A stretch of DNA of 64,000 bases. Source: Flagellimonas aequoris (lineage in GTDB: Bacteria; Bacteroidota; Bacteroidia; Flavobacteriales; Flavobacteriaceae). The stretch is from positions 496,001 through 560,000 of the forward strand of contig NZ_QXFJ01000030.1 of NCBI RefSeq assembly GCF_003584165.1, in the 5' to 3' direction. The notes under the pieces were generated by a model. The model was not told the origin of the DNA and searched no databases. It saw nothing but the letters and a program-made list of their open reading frames with translations. Every line of letters begins with the position of its first letter. Position 1 is the stretch's first letter. This document shows, piece by piece, positions 28,305 through 36,516 of this stretch. Both the position numbers and the translations under genes were made by a program.

Positions 28305-29124
28305 ATGTTCCATAGACGAAATACTCCTAAAGATCCAAAATGAGGAAAGTTTTGAAGCGGTAGCCGAAGATTATTCCTTTACCCTCAAAGTTGAGGATTA
28401 CGTTCCCTATGTGTGCGGTGCCGTTCACGATGGTCACCAGTTTCGAAAATCCCTTTGGGACAATTGTACCCATACCCAATACGAACGTTGGTATGAGGAG
28501 GACCCATGTACCAAGGCCATGGTGCAATCCCATCCCATTGTCATTGCAGGTTGTGATAGCCGGTTCGAGTATGATCTTAACCGCCCACCAGAAACGGCCG
28601 TTTACAAAGATGCATGGGGCAAGGAGCTTTGGAAAGAACCGCTACTGGAAAAGGAAAAACAGATCAGTCTGAACAAACACCTTAATTTTTATAGAGTGGT
28701 GAAGGTCTTGATCGAAAAATTGGAATCCAAATACCCAAAGATCTTGGTTTTTGATATGCACAGTTATAATTGGAAACGATGGGATAGGGAAGTGCCCGTT
28801 TGGAATTTGGGTACCATCAACATCAATAATAACCGATTTGGAGCATTGGTAGAGCAGTGGCGGGAAAGATTGGAGAACATGGTTTTGCCCATTGAGATGC
28901 AGACTACGGCCAAGATCAATGATACCTTTCAGGGCAATGGATATTTTTTAAAATATATCACCAGGAATTTCGATAATACCTTAGTTTTGGCGACGGAAAT
29001 TTCCAAGGTTTACTGCGATGAGCATACAGGCATCATCTTTCCGGAAGTGGTGCGTTCGGTAGAGGAGCAGTTTAAGATCATGGTTCCAAAAATGGTACGT
29101 GCATTCGAAATAGAAAATGTATGA
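28297..29124 (+). CDS. N-formylglutamate amidohydrolase family protein
   Basis: A 275-residue protein of the N-formylglutamate deformylase (FGase, HutG-like) family, zinc-dependent amidohydrolases. Motifs visible are CDSRFEYDLNRP (about 88-99), DMHSYNWKRWDRE (about 150-162) and LATEISKVYCDE near the C-terminus. No other histidine-catabolism genes are near, so a standard histidine pathway role is not supported. The translational coupling with the ATP-grasp gene (start overlaps its end by 8 bp) and with the QEGLA gene points to a shared pathway. Confidence 0.88.
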   Translation: MHRCSIDEILLKIQNEESFEAVAEDYSFTLKVEDYVPYVCGAVHDGHQFRKSLWDNCTHTQYERWYEEDPCTKAMVQSHPIVIAGCDSRFEYDLNRPPETAVYKDAWGKELWKEPLLEKEKQISLNKHLNFYRVVKVLIEKLESKYPKILVFDMHSYNWKRWDREVPVWNLGTININNNRFGALVEQWRERLENMVLPIEMQTTAKINDTFQGNGYFLKYITRNFDNTLVLATEISKVYCDEHTGIIFPEVVRSVEEQFKIMVPKMVRAFEIENV

Positions 29125-30293
29125 TCGGGGAAAAGGAAAAACAGGAATTGGCCAAGGAATATGCCGATTTGTTCGAAATTGATGCCAATCTAGACCGGTT
29201 GGTCAGTAAGATTGAATTGTTGAGTTACATCAACCCCATCAATATTGAAAAGGAGAAGCATCGTTTCTTTGCTTCAAAATATACTGCGGAGCCTGAGTTT
29301 AAATATCCCAAGCTAAAGTTTGATCCTTACAAGTTACATCGGTTGTTCTTTTCGCAACGGTTGGAACGCATTGATGATGAACGCATCCGAAAACTGTACC
29401 AAGAGGTCATCTATTACTATTCCAACATGGTGCAGTGTATCGAGACCATCGGCAAGGGTAAGAACTTTTATTACAATTCCCTTCGAGTATATGGGACCCC
29501 TACGGAAAAGGATGTTCAGAACGCACGGTTCATTCTTCATTTTGCGGACGAACCCGTGGCTTCGGATATGGAAAAAGTGTTTACTGCAGAAGAGGCACAG
29601 GCCTATTTTGTGGACTTTGTAAAACAGTACGATTTTCCGTTGAACATTAAGTTTTCCACACACATCGCAGCAGAGGCCATGGTGAGTAACAGCTCCCAAT
29701 CCCTGTTGATCAAAAAGAACAACAAGTTCAGTAAGAACCAGTTGTTGACGCTTGCCAACCATGAGATCGGGGTGCACTTGGTGACCACTTATAACGGTTT
29801 GTTGCAACCTTTGAAGATTTTTTCCAACGGACTGCCCAAAAATGTGGAGACACAGGAAGGTTTGGCCGTGTTCAGTGAATATATGGGTGGAGCCCTTACG
29901 TTAAAGCGTTTGAAGGAACTGGCCTATCGTGTTTTGGCAGCGGACAGTTTGATCAAAGGCTATTCTTTTGCCGATACCTTTGATCTGATCCATGGGCAGT
30001 ACAAGCTGAACCGGGATGAGGCGTTCACCATAACGCTCAGGGCACACCGGGGAGGTGGTTTCACTAAGGACCGATTGTATTTGAGCGGATTGCGCAAGAT
30101 TTATAAGCGCTATCAAAAAGAGGAGAGCATGGACAACATGCTTACCGGAAAAGTGTCCTTGGATCATGAGGAAACCATCAAATACCTCAGAGGTATGGGA
30201 TTGGCACAACCCATTACCCATCAAAGCTACTCGTTCAACACCAAATTGAACACCAACAAGACCTTGGATTTTATCCTGAACAATTTAAAATGA
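29121..30293 (+). CDS. QEGLA-motif metallopeptidase (TIGR02421 / DUF1704)
   Basis: A 390-residue protein of the TIGR02421/DUF1704 family (older name: flavohemoglobin expression-modulating QEGLA motif protein). It has HEIGVHLV (about residues 214-221) and TQEGLAVFSEYMGG (about 242-255), which supply a HExxxH...E zinc site. From memory, eukaryotic DUF1704 proteins (KIAA0895L/MATCAP) are tubulin tyrosine carboxypeptidases with the same motifs, so a carboxypeptidase activity is a reasonable inference here. It is the last gene of the trio, overlapping the previous gene by ATGA, and a strong terminator overlaps its stop. Confidence 0.9.
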   Translation: MIGEKEKQELAKEYADLFEIDANLDRLVSKIELLSYINPINIEKEKHRFFASKYTAEPEFKYPKLKFDPYKLHRLFFSQRLERIDDERIRKLYQEVIYYYSNMVQCIETIGKGKNFYYNSLRVYGTPTEKDVQNARFILHFADEPVASDMEKVFTAEEAQAYFVDFVKQYDFPLNIKFSTHIAAEAMVSNSSQSLLIKKNNKFSKNQLLTLANHEIGVHLVTTYNGLLQPLKIFSNGLPKNVETQEGLAVFSEYMGGALTLKRLKELAYRVLAADSLIKGYSFADTFDLIHGQYKLNRDEAFTITLRAHRGGGFTKDRLYLSGLRKIYKRYQKEESMDNMLTGKVSLDHEETIKYLRGMGLAQPITHQSYSFNTKLNTNKTLDFILNNLK

Positions 30294-30321
30294 GAAAGGG
30301 CCGATGATTCGGCCCTTTCTC
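30292..30321 (+). terminator. intrinsic terminator after the trio
   Basis: GAGAAAGGGCC - GATGATTC - GGCCCTTTCTC, an 11-bp perfect stem, overlaps the stop codon of the QEGLA gene. It can also act on the convergent MuiA-like gene. Confidence 0.88.
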
Positions 30322-30359
30322 TTTGCTTTATAGGGAAATATACCTGCCTTTCGGATATT

Positions 30360-32369
30360 TTACCTGAAAGAAAAGCTTTCTTTCTGGGATTGCTGTGAGG
30401 TTAGCTCCAAATTCCAAGTCAACAATCCTTTTTTGTCATCGTAATCCGCATTGTTGGTGACAATATCGTCCACTTTGATTTCCTTGTTTTGGGAAACGGG
30501 AATTCGGTCCATGAGTTTTAGGCGGATCGGAACATTTTTGTTGTTCTTGATTTCCAAAGTGTAGGTGCGATCCAAAATCCTATTGCTTCCTGCGAAGGAT
30601 TTGCTTTTGAAGTCACGTTCCTGTTGCCGAGTGACCGTCACATTATTGTCTATGCCCAAGGAAAGGATCATTTCTTTTTTGGTGGTATAGGGATCGATGA
30701 CCGTTTTACCGGCATAGGTGCCCTCAAAATAAACGTTGGCTTCCCCAGGCAACAATTGGTGTTTCTCCCAATCGGTGAAACGGGCGGTCAAGAATACATT
30801 TTCGTTGAGGATGGGCGCTGCAAAATATTCGTAATCGGCATTCATTTTAAAGGTATTGATCTCTATGGCTGTAATATCCCCGTCGGAATTGATGGTGTAA
30901 GCCTTTTTGATGGCAAACTCTGTTTTGGTGGCCCCTTCCATAGTGTGGCTCTTTTTAGTGGTGATCACTACGACCCCATTTACACCCTTGCTACCATAAA
31001 TGGCTGTTGCATTGGCTCCCTTCACTACTTCTATATCCTGAATCTCGTTTTCGTCCAGATCACCTTCAGAAAATCCATCCACTGGAATACCGTCGATGAT
31101 GTATAAGGGTTCTTGTACTTCGGTGGGTATGGTAACAGAACCTGTTCTTCTTACTTGTACTCCGGCAACTCTACCCGATAATGCTTTTGATGTACTACCG
31201 TAACTCATGACCACCACTTCGTCCAATGTCTGTATATCTTCTTCCAAACTAACATTCATAATAGAGGAGTAGATGGGCAGTTCCTGTTGGTGCATGCCGA
31301 TATAAGAGTAGACCAACTCTTGGCCCTGTGCCACATCGATGGTATAATTGCCGTCAAAATCGGATTGGGTTCCCTTATTGGTACCTTTAATGATGATGTC
31401 GACACCGGGAAGAGGCTGTCCACTTTCGTCGGTAATGGTGCCCACTACTTTTTTGACATTCGGGTTAAAGGCATATCCTTTTTTCTTCACGGAGGGTGCA
31501 TATCGCTTTTGATAGGAGGATACAAAGTTGAGATACTTGGCCTCCAAGTTGGGCTTGGCAATATTGTAATTGGGGTTGCCTGTGGATAGCACCATATGCA
31601 CGTTGTTCCAGTCCTGACCTGTTTTTTGGTACACATTGGCCTTATAGGCCAAATTCAAGGGTGCATTCAATCCGGTTGACTTGATATCGTAATTGGGCAC
31701 CCATCCCGCGTCCCTGACCAAGTAGGTGAGCGTGGCGTTCAAGTTGGTGGCAATAGGGGCGTCAAAAGTGATGGTGATTTCGCCTTGGGGCACTTCCGGG
31801 GCGTTGTTCACTTCGGCGAGTTGGTGTTGTAGGTCGCCTACTTCCAATTTTAGTTTGTTGATGGTAAGGTTGGTCTTGAAGATCTCATTTTTGATGGCCG
31901 TGGTGCGTTCCCGGTAATAGGCCCCGATCTGTTTCATGCGGTCCAGGTCCAATACTTGTCGGTCCCCATTGACCAATCGGTTGGAGGTGATGACTTTTTC
32001 TTCTTCCTCGAGACCGGCAATGGTATTTTTCAACATGGCGATTTCATGTTCCAACCGGATGATTTCGTTTTCCCATTCCTTTACCTTGGGATTGCTTTCG
32101 GATTTCTCCAAATAGTTGATGTTGTACACTAGGGAAAGGATGGAAACGGGACCCAATCCTGAAATCTGGATGCTGCTCTCATCAATTTTGTGGGAAAGTC
32201 CAGTAAAAACTACCTCATTGGAGCCCTCTTGGAGTGAACAGGTAGCGGTTCGGGTAATTTGGGCACCGCTGAGGTATACCGTAACCTCTTTAATCTTGGA
32301 AGGTATTTTTGATTCGTTGGCAAAAAGGAAAAAAGGGGCCAATACAAAGAGAATAGCTGTATTTTTCAT
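30360..32369 (-). CDS. MuiA-like DUF4139 protein with inserted carboxypeptidase-regulatory and TonB-plug domains; 3' frameshift
   Basis: A 669-residue exported protein (signal MKNTAILFVLAPFFLFANES). A DUF4140 domain (YLSGAQITRTATCSLQEGS) and coiled coil (about 95-190) lead into DUF4139. The latter is split by an insertion at about 315-480 made of a CarboxypepD-reg-like domain (VVGTITDESGQPLPGVDIII) and a SusC/RagA-type plug (LDEVVVMSYGSTSKALSGRV, DIEVVKGANATAIYGSKG). The remaining DUF4139 part follows. The frame stops at 30360 after KESFSFR, but a -1-base shift near 30366 gives VKYPKGRYISL and a stop at 30328, the expected family ending. So the last dozen residues seem lost by a single-base deletion. 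Confidence 0.85.
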   Translation of the reverse strand: MKNTAILFVLAPFFLFANESKIPSKIKEVTVYLSGAQITRTATCSLQEGSNEVVFTGLSHKIDESSIQISGLGPVSILSLVYNINYLEKSESNPKVKEWENEIIRLEHEIAMLKNTIAGLEEEEKVITSNRLVNGDRQVLDLDRMKQIGAYYRERTTAIKNEIFKTNLTINKLKLEVGDLQHQLAEVNNAPEVPQGEITITFDAPIATNLNATLTYLVRDAGWVPNYDIKSTGLNAPLNLAYKANVYQKTGQDWNNVHMVLSTGNPNYNIAKPNLEAKYLNFVSSYQKRYAPSVKKKGYAFNPNVKKVVGTITDESGQPLPGVDIIIKGTNKGTQSDFDGNYTIDVAQGQELVYSYIGMHQQELPIYSSIMNVSLEEDIQTLDEVVVMSYGSTSKALSGRVAGVQVRRTGSVTIPTEVQEPLYIIDGIPVDGFSEGDLDENEIQDIEVVKGANATAIYGSKGVNGVVVITTKKSHTMEGATKTEFAIKKAYTINSDGDITAIEINTFKMNADYEYFAAPILNENVFLTARFTDWEKHQLLPGEANVYFEGTYAGKTVIDPYTTKKEMILSLGIDNNVTVTRQQERDFKSKSFAGSNRILDRTYTLEIKNNKNVPIRLKLMDRIPVSQNKEIKVDDIVTNNADYDDKKGLLTWNLELTSQQSQKESFSFR

Positions 32370-32476
32370 AGGATTGGATTTAAATGTTGCTCAAACCTAT
32401 AACTGGACAGTCACCCAAAAAATCAGGAATAGTGTGAAATGGTCAGGCGGGTTAGGGAAGTGGGAGTTCCGGTGAG

Positions 32477-32884
32477 TCAGCCCAAAAACTTGGCCTTTAG
32501 TTCGGGGGTGGGAATCATGCACGATTCTTGTTTGCCAAACCATTTGTAGCGGTTACGGGCCACAAAATCATAAATGACATCCCTGATGGATTTTGGGATC
32601 CATTTAAAAATGGAGGTCAATTTCCACAAGCCACCCAATTCTCCTGCAATTTCCAGTGCGGCATCCGATTTGGTAAAATAGGCTACTCCCGGTTCAATCA
32701 GAATAATGGAATCGACCTGATTGGTATCAATATGGCGTTCAGTAATCAATTGCTCTCCCACCTCGCTCTGTATCGCCGCATAGCGAAAGACGTCTTTTTT
32801 GTCCCGTTTGATTACAAATTGTACACTGCCATTGCAGAGGTTACAGACCCCGTCGAAGAGGATAATTTTTTTGTTTTCTTCCAT
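32477..32884 (-). CDS. DCC family thiol-disulfide oxidoreductase (DUF393)
   Basis: A 135-residue protein of the DCC/DUF393 family, thioredoxin-like, named for the conserved D-x-x-C-x-x-C: here ILFDGVCNLCNGSVQFVIKR at the N-terminus. No signal peptide, so probably cytoplasmic. The start ATG 32884 (MEENKKIILFDG) is preferred over the frame opening at 32911. Role: presumed redox protein; partner unknown. Confidence 0.9.
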   Translation of the reverse strand: MEENKKIILFDGVCNLCNGSVQFVIKRDKKDVFRYAAIQSEVGEQLITERHIDTNQVDSIILIEPGVAYFTKSDAALEIAGELGGLWKLTSIFKWIPKSIRDVIYDFVARNRYKWFGKQESCMIPTPELKAKFLG

Positions 32885-32971
32885 ATCATTGTTCCCGCGA
32901 AAGCGCAGCATCTCATTTTATTGCAAAGATACTGCGCTTTGGATAGAAAGCTATTGAGTGGAAGGAAAGGT

Positions 32972-33712
32972 TTATTGCTGATGTCCTACTAGGTTCCATA
33001 TCTCATCGGGAGTATTCTTGCTTAATTCAAGAACATTTTTACCTGAATTGGCCATGGCCTTTCTGATGATGTAATTTCCGGTTCGGTATCCTATGGATTG
33101 CCTTCCGTCCGGATGCTCGAACATCCAATGTTGATAGTTGGCATCTATAGGCAGCGCCAGGATTTCCTTCATCCATTGCTCTGCAACTGCGGCTTCTGGT
33201 GGGCTGTCCGCTTTCATGGACTGATGGGTATATTCTTCTGAAAACACCACGGCCAGTCCTTCGTTCACCGCGGCAATGGGTATACCGGGACCATACCTGT
33301 TATCCTGAATGGCCCAACCTCGGGATAAATGGTGGAACTCATGAAAAATAGTATGCTTCAATGCGGTTTGTGACGCTGCGGTAACACCACCTGGGTATTT
33401 CTCCGAAATTTGAATGGCCACGAAGGGAGGGGAATTGGTTTCGGTGCGCCCGGTAACCCCACCAACCACATCAAGGTTCCAATCCACAATTTCAACGGTC
33501 ACCGTAATGCTGTCCGGAAGTTGGGGGAGTAGTGCCCTGATTTCAACTTCTGAGTTGGTGATGATCTCTTGGATCAACTCTTTCTGTTCTGAGGTGAATG
33601 AACTTTCTTCCTCTTTAAAGGTGATAGTGGCACCAAGTGGCTGCGGTTGATTTTTGCAACTGTTGATTAGTAAAAGTGTAGTGAAAAGTAATAGGATTTT
33701 GATTGATTTCAT
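32972..33712 (-). CDS. zinc metalloprotease-like lipoprotein (DUF2268-like)
   Basis: A 246-residue lipoprotein with signal and lipobox (LLLFTTLLLINSC-KNQ). A zinc-peptidase motif HEFHH (HTIFHEFHHLSRGW, about residues 138-151) and a downstream acidic residue in AVNEGLAVVFSEEY (about 168-181) form a gluzincin-type HExxH...E site, as in DUF2268 predicted Zn-dependent proteases. It probably sits on the periplasmic face of a membrane. Substrate unknown. Confidence 0.82.
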   Translation of the reverse strand: MKSIKILLLFTTLLLINSCKNQPQPLGATITFKEEESSFTSEQKELIQEIITNSEVEIRALLPQLPDSITVTVEIVDWNLDVVGGVTGRTETNSPPFVAIQISEKYPGGVTAASQTALKHTIFHEFHHLSRGWAIQDNRYGPGIPIAAVNEGLAVVFSEEYTHQSMKADSPPEAAVAEQWMKEILALPIDANYQHWMFEHPDGRQSIGYRTGNYIIRKAMANSGKNVLELSKNTPDEIWNLVGHQQ

Positions 33713-33847
33713 TTTGTATATGCTTTCCTTGGAGACTTCCCATAACCGAAAATGTTACAAGGGAACATAGAATATTGGGAAAAAGGACATTTCAAACTAA
33801 CCAAAAAGGAAAAAGGAAATCTCTCATGAATTTGGTGGACAGAGAAA

Positions 33848-34198
33848 TCAATTCTTCATCTGCTCCCTTTCAAGCTGCTTGTCCCCCCATTCTTTAAGGT
33901 GGGTGATAAAAGGAATAAGTTCCTCGCCGACCTCAGTTAGTGAATATTCCACTTTTGGCGGCACTTCGTGGTACACTTTTCGGTTGATCAAATTATCGAT
34001 TTCCAATTCGCGTAGGGTCTGTGTCAACATTTTAGTTGTAATGTCGGGTAAGGTTCTTCCCAATTCCCCATAACGTAAAATGGAATGTTCATGCAAGTAC
34101 CATAAAATTCGGCCTTTGTATTTCCCACCTATTCGCCTAAAAGCATAATCAACAGAACAAGTAGCAACTTCTGGACACTCTTTTCTTTTTTTCTGCAT
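33848..34198 (-). CDS. HxlR family transcriptional regulator (1)
   Basis: A 116-residue winged-helix regulator of the HxlR family. Features: CPEVATCSVDYAFRRIGGKY at the N-terminus (with a Cys pair that in some relatives senses electrophiles or thiols), ILRYGELGRTLPDITTKMLT recognition region and the wing VEYSLTEVGEELIP. It is divergent from the SDR gene at 34327, and a perfect inverted repeat lies between them, which it probably binds. Confidence 0.92.
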   Translation of the reverse strand: MQKKRKECPEVATCSVDYAFRRIGGKYKGRILWYLHEHSILRYGELGRTLPDITTKMLTQTLRELEIDNLINRKVYHEVPPKVEYSLTEVGEELIPFITHLKEWGDKQLEREQMKN

Positions 34199-34234
34199 TT
34201 TAACATATTTTATTTAACTGATAATCAACAATAC

Positions 34235-34267
34235 ATACTTTTTAGTAGGTATATTACTAAAAAGTAT
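34235..34267. promoter_or_regulatory. inverted repeat, probable HxlR operator
   Basis: ATACTTTTTAGTA - 7 bp - TACTAAAAAGTAT, a perfect 13-bp inverted repeat between the divergent HxlR and SDR genes. It ends 5 bp before the -33 box of the SDR promoter. An operator role is inferred from position and symmetry. Confidence 0.75.
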
Positions 34268-34271
34268 ATAC

Positions 34272-34302
34272 TTGACACAAAGATATATACATTCTAGTTT
34301 TG
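34272..34302 (+). promoter_or_regulatory. promoter of the SDR gene
   Basis: TTG at 34272-34274, a 20-bp spacer and TAGTTTTG at 34295-34302 form a Bacteroidota-type promoter 25 bp upstream of the ATG at 34327. Confidence 0.6.
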
Positions 34303-34326
34303 CTCCTCATTAAAAAGCAAATAAAG

Positions 34327-35079
34327 ATGGAATTGAAGTTGAAAAACAAAGTCGCTATTGTCACTGGCTCATCAAAAGGGATAGGGGCAGGAATTGCAAA
34401 AGCATTCGCAAAGGAAGGGGCAAAGGTTGTGGTCAATTACGCCTCAAGTAAGGAAAATGCTGATAATGTAGTCCGTGAGATTTCCCAAGATGGAGGTACG
34501 GCCATTGCCGTGCAAGCGGACATATCGAAATTTGAGGACATCAAAAGACTCTTTGAAGAGACAAAAAGTACTTTTGGGAAATTGGATGTTTTGGTCAATA
34601 ACGCTGGGGTTTTCAGAACGGAGCTATTGGATGAAATTACGGAGAGCAGCTTTCACCTACAGGTGAACACACATCTTATGGGGCCTATATTGAGTATTCA
34701 AGAGGCAGTAAAAGCCTTCGGGGAAAGTGGTGGGAGTATTATCAACCTCAGTTCTACGGTAAGTCAAAACCCCGTACCAGGTTTTATGGTATATTCCGCA
34801 GCTAAAGCCGGTATAGATAATGCCACCAAAGTATTAGCAAAGGAGCTGGGATCTAAAAGAATACGAGTGAACGTTATTGCCCCCGGGATTACGAATACTG
34901 AAGGAAACCATGAAATGGGAATTATTGGCGGTGAGGTAGAAAAACAAATGGTTCCCCTTACACCATTGGGGCGTATTGGACAGCCAGAAGATATTGCTAA
35001 GGTAGCTGTTTTTCTAGCCTCGGAAGATGCAGGGTGGGTCACTGGAGAGAGAATTACCGTATCCGGTGGTTTGTTATAA
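34327..35079 (+). CDS. SDR family oxidoreductase (FabG-like) 1
   Basis: A 250-residue short-chain dehydrogenase/reductase. The NAD(P)-binding TGSSKGIGAGIA (about 13-24), NNAG (VLVNNAGVF), catalytic Ser in INLSSTVSQ, and YxxxK in VYSAAKAGIDNATK are all present, and the C-terminal GWVTGERITVSGGLL is typical. Substrate unknown; HxlR-regulated SDRs often detoxify quinones or aldehydes (inference). The ATG at 34327 is used; the TTG at 34300 lies in the -7 box. Confidence 0.92.
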   Translation: MELKLKNKVAIVTGSSKGIGAGIAKAFAKEGAKVVVNYASSKENADNVVREISQDGGTAIAVQADISKFEDIKRLFEETKSTFGKLDVLVNNAGVFRTELLDEITESSFHLQVNTHLMGPILSIQEAVKAFGESGGSIINLSSTVSQNPVPGFMVYSAAKAGIDNATKVLAKELGSKRIRVNVIAPGITNTEGNHEMGIIGGEVEKQMVPLTPLGRIGQPEDIAKVAVFLASEDAGWVTGERITVSGGLL

Positions 35080-35085
35080 GATTGG

Positions 35086-35119
35086 AAAACCACGGATGTA
35101 CAAAACATCTGTGGTTTTT
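35086..35119. terminator. bidirectional terminator between the two SDR genes
   Basis: AAAACCACGGATGT - ACAA loop region - ACATCTGTGGTTTT (one G-U pair) with T run, between convergent SDR genes. Confidence 0.8.
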
Positions 35120-35146
35120 CTTTTTCAGAATGACGATTGCTTCAGG

Positions 35147-35890
35147 TTATTTTAATGCGTAATTGATGTAACCACCGTCGGCCAACAATTCTGTTCCTGT
35201 AATAAAACTTGCATTGTCGGAAGCCAGGAACAAGACCGCTTTTGCAATCTCCTCGGGTTTTCCCATTCGTTGCAAAGCTGTGGCTGCGGCAAAAAAGTCT
35301 TTGGCGCTGCCTTGTGTCGCCTTGTCAAATCCAGGTGTTTCTGTTGGTCCAGGACTGACAATGTTCACCCTGATCTGTCTTTCTGCCAATTCATTGGCGG
35401 CAATTTGGGCAATTTTGTTCAATGCCCCTTTGGTGGCAGAATAGATACTGGCGCCTGAGTTTGTGGCTGTTGCCACGGTTGACGAGGTGAACAGTACGGT
35501 TGAACCATCCGCCAAATGTGGAAGCAATTTTTGCAACGTAAAGAATGAACCTTTTACGTTTGTATTGAATTGCGCATCAAAGTCTTCTTCCGTTACTTGC
35601 CCGATGGGTGCAAATACTGCTATGCCCGCATTTAGGAAAAGCACGTCTATTTGGTGTCCACTTTCCGCCACTGCTTTTTCCAAAGCTGAAATGCCGGTTA
35701 AAGTTGAGGTGTCCGAAACTACGGTTTGTAGTTTTTGACTGTCGATTTCCTCCGCTGCTTTCGTAAGGTTGGCTGAACTTCTGCCCGTGATGAGCACATT
35801 CGCACCATTTTCTATAAAGGCTTTTGCTGTAGCCAATCCAATACCGGTACTTCCTCCAGTGATCACTACATTTTTGTCTGTAAAACTCAT
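35147..35890 (-). CDS. SDR family oxidoreductase 2
   Basis: A 247-residue short-chain dehydrogenase. Motifs: TGGSTGIGLATAKAF (about 11-25), LFLNAGIAVF (NAG), catalytic FTSSTVATATN, YSATKGALNKIAQ (YxxxK) and the C-terminal ASFITGTELLADGGYINYA. It is divergent from the second HxlR gene. The start is ATG 35890 (MSFTDKNVVITGG). Substrate unknown. Confidence 0.92.
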   Translation of the reverse strand: MSFTDKNVVITGGSTGIGLATAKAFIENGANVLITGRSSANLTKAAEEIDSQKLQTVVSDTSTLTGISALEKAVAESGHQIDVLFLNAGIAVFAPIGQVTEEDFDAQFNTNVKGSFFTLQKLLPHLADGSTVLFTSSTVATATNSGASIYSATKGALNKIAQIAANELAERQIRVNIVSPGPTETPGFDKATQGSAKDFFAAATALQRMGKPEEIAKAVLFLASDNASFITGTELLADGGYINYALK

Positions 35891-35914
35891 ATTAATGATT
35901 ATTTGTTTGAGCCG

Positions 35915-35922
35915 CAAAGGTA
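35915..35922 (-). promoter_or_regulatory. -7 box of SDR 2
   Basis: Read on the minus strand the sequence is TACCTTTG (TAnnTTTG), 25 bp upstream of the SDR 2 start codon. Confidence 0.5.
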
Positions 35923-35941
35923 GAACCGATAGATTTATTTT

Positions 35942-35966
35942 AGTAACTTTGTTACAAAAAGTAACT
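35942..35966. promoter_or_regulatory. GTTAC-type inverted repeat, probable HxlR operator (2)
   Basis: GTAAC-TTT-GTTAC-AAAAA-GTAAC: two overlapping inverted repeats between divergent SDR 2 and HxlR 2. The position upstream of the SDR -7 box fits a repressor or activator site. Its sequence differs from the operator of the first HxlR. Confidence 0.6.
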
Positions 35967-36011
35967 GTAACTCCCGAGTAACGAAGTAACCTATTGGTAA
36001 CAAGAAGTGGT

Positions 36012-36365
36012 ATGGAATGTAAAGAAGTCCGTGCAGATATGCATAAAAAAGAAATGATGGCCGTTCAAGATGCCATGGATGTGCTGAGTGGCAAATGGAA
36101 AATATCCATTATCTCTTCCATCTGTTATTATAACAAGAGGAGATTTTCCGATATTTTGAATGATGTTAAGGGTATCTCCAACAAAATGTTGAGCAAGGAA
36201 TTAAAAGAACTTGAAATAAACCAGTTGATCAAGCGGATTGTTCTGGATACACAACCCGTTACCGTACAATATCAACTTACAGAGCATGGGAAAACGTTGC
36301 AGACCATTATCAATAATTTGACGGACTGGGGTAAAGCGCACCGGAAAAAAATCATTGGACGATAA
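36012..36365 (+). CDS. HxlR family transcriptional regulator (2)
   Basis: A 117-residue HxlR winged-helix protein: DAMDVLSGKWKISIISSICY (DNA-binding helix region), GISNKMLSKELKELEINQLI and wing VTVQYQLTEHGKTLQTII. It keeps one N-terminal Cys (MECKEVRAD). The start is ATG 36012; the TTG at 35994 adds only six residues. It mirrors the HxlR 1/SDR 1 module. Confidence 0.9.
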   Translation: MECKEVRADMHKKEMMAVQDAMDVLSGKWKISIISSICYYNKRRFSDILNDVKGISNKMLSKELKELEINQLIKRIVLDTQPVTVQYQLTEHGKTLQTIINNLTDWGKAHRKKIIGR

Positions 36366-36447
36366 ACACCAAAGGGAGTAATCCTTATGTAGTGTTTTAA
36401 TACAGTGTTTTTGTTTCAAGAATCAACCTAAAAAAGGTCGGATAATA

Positions 36448-36516
36448 TCACAGCGTATTCAGAAAACTGCCCAGGTCCATATCCTTGTCCAATCCCAGTT
36501 TCTTTTTCAATCGGTA
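36448..36516 (-). pseudogene. 3' remnant of a LuxR-type (HTH) regulator
   Basis: On the minus strand about 23 codons read KYRLKKKLGLDKDMDLGSF, then LNTL and a stop at 36448. This looks like the last helix and tail of LuxR-type HTH regulators of flavobacteria (YRIRKKLGL...NLxxFLxxL). No upstream part exists: the frame dissolves near 36516. Identification rests on a short stretch and is tentative. Confidence 0.45.
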
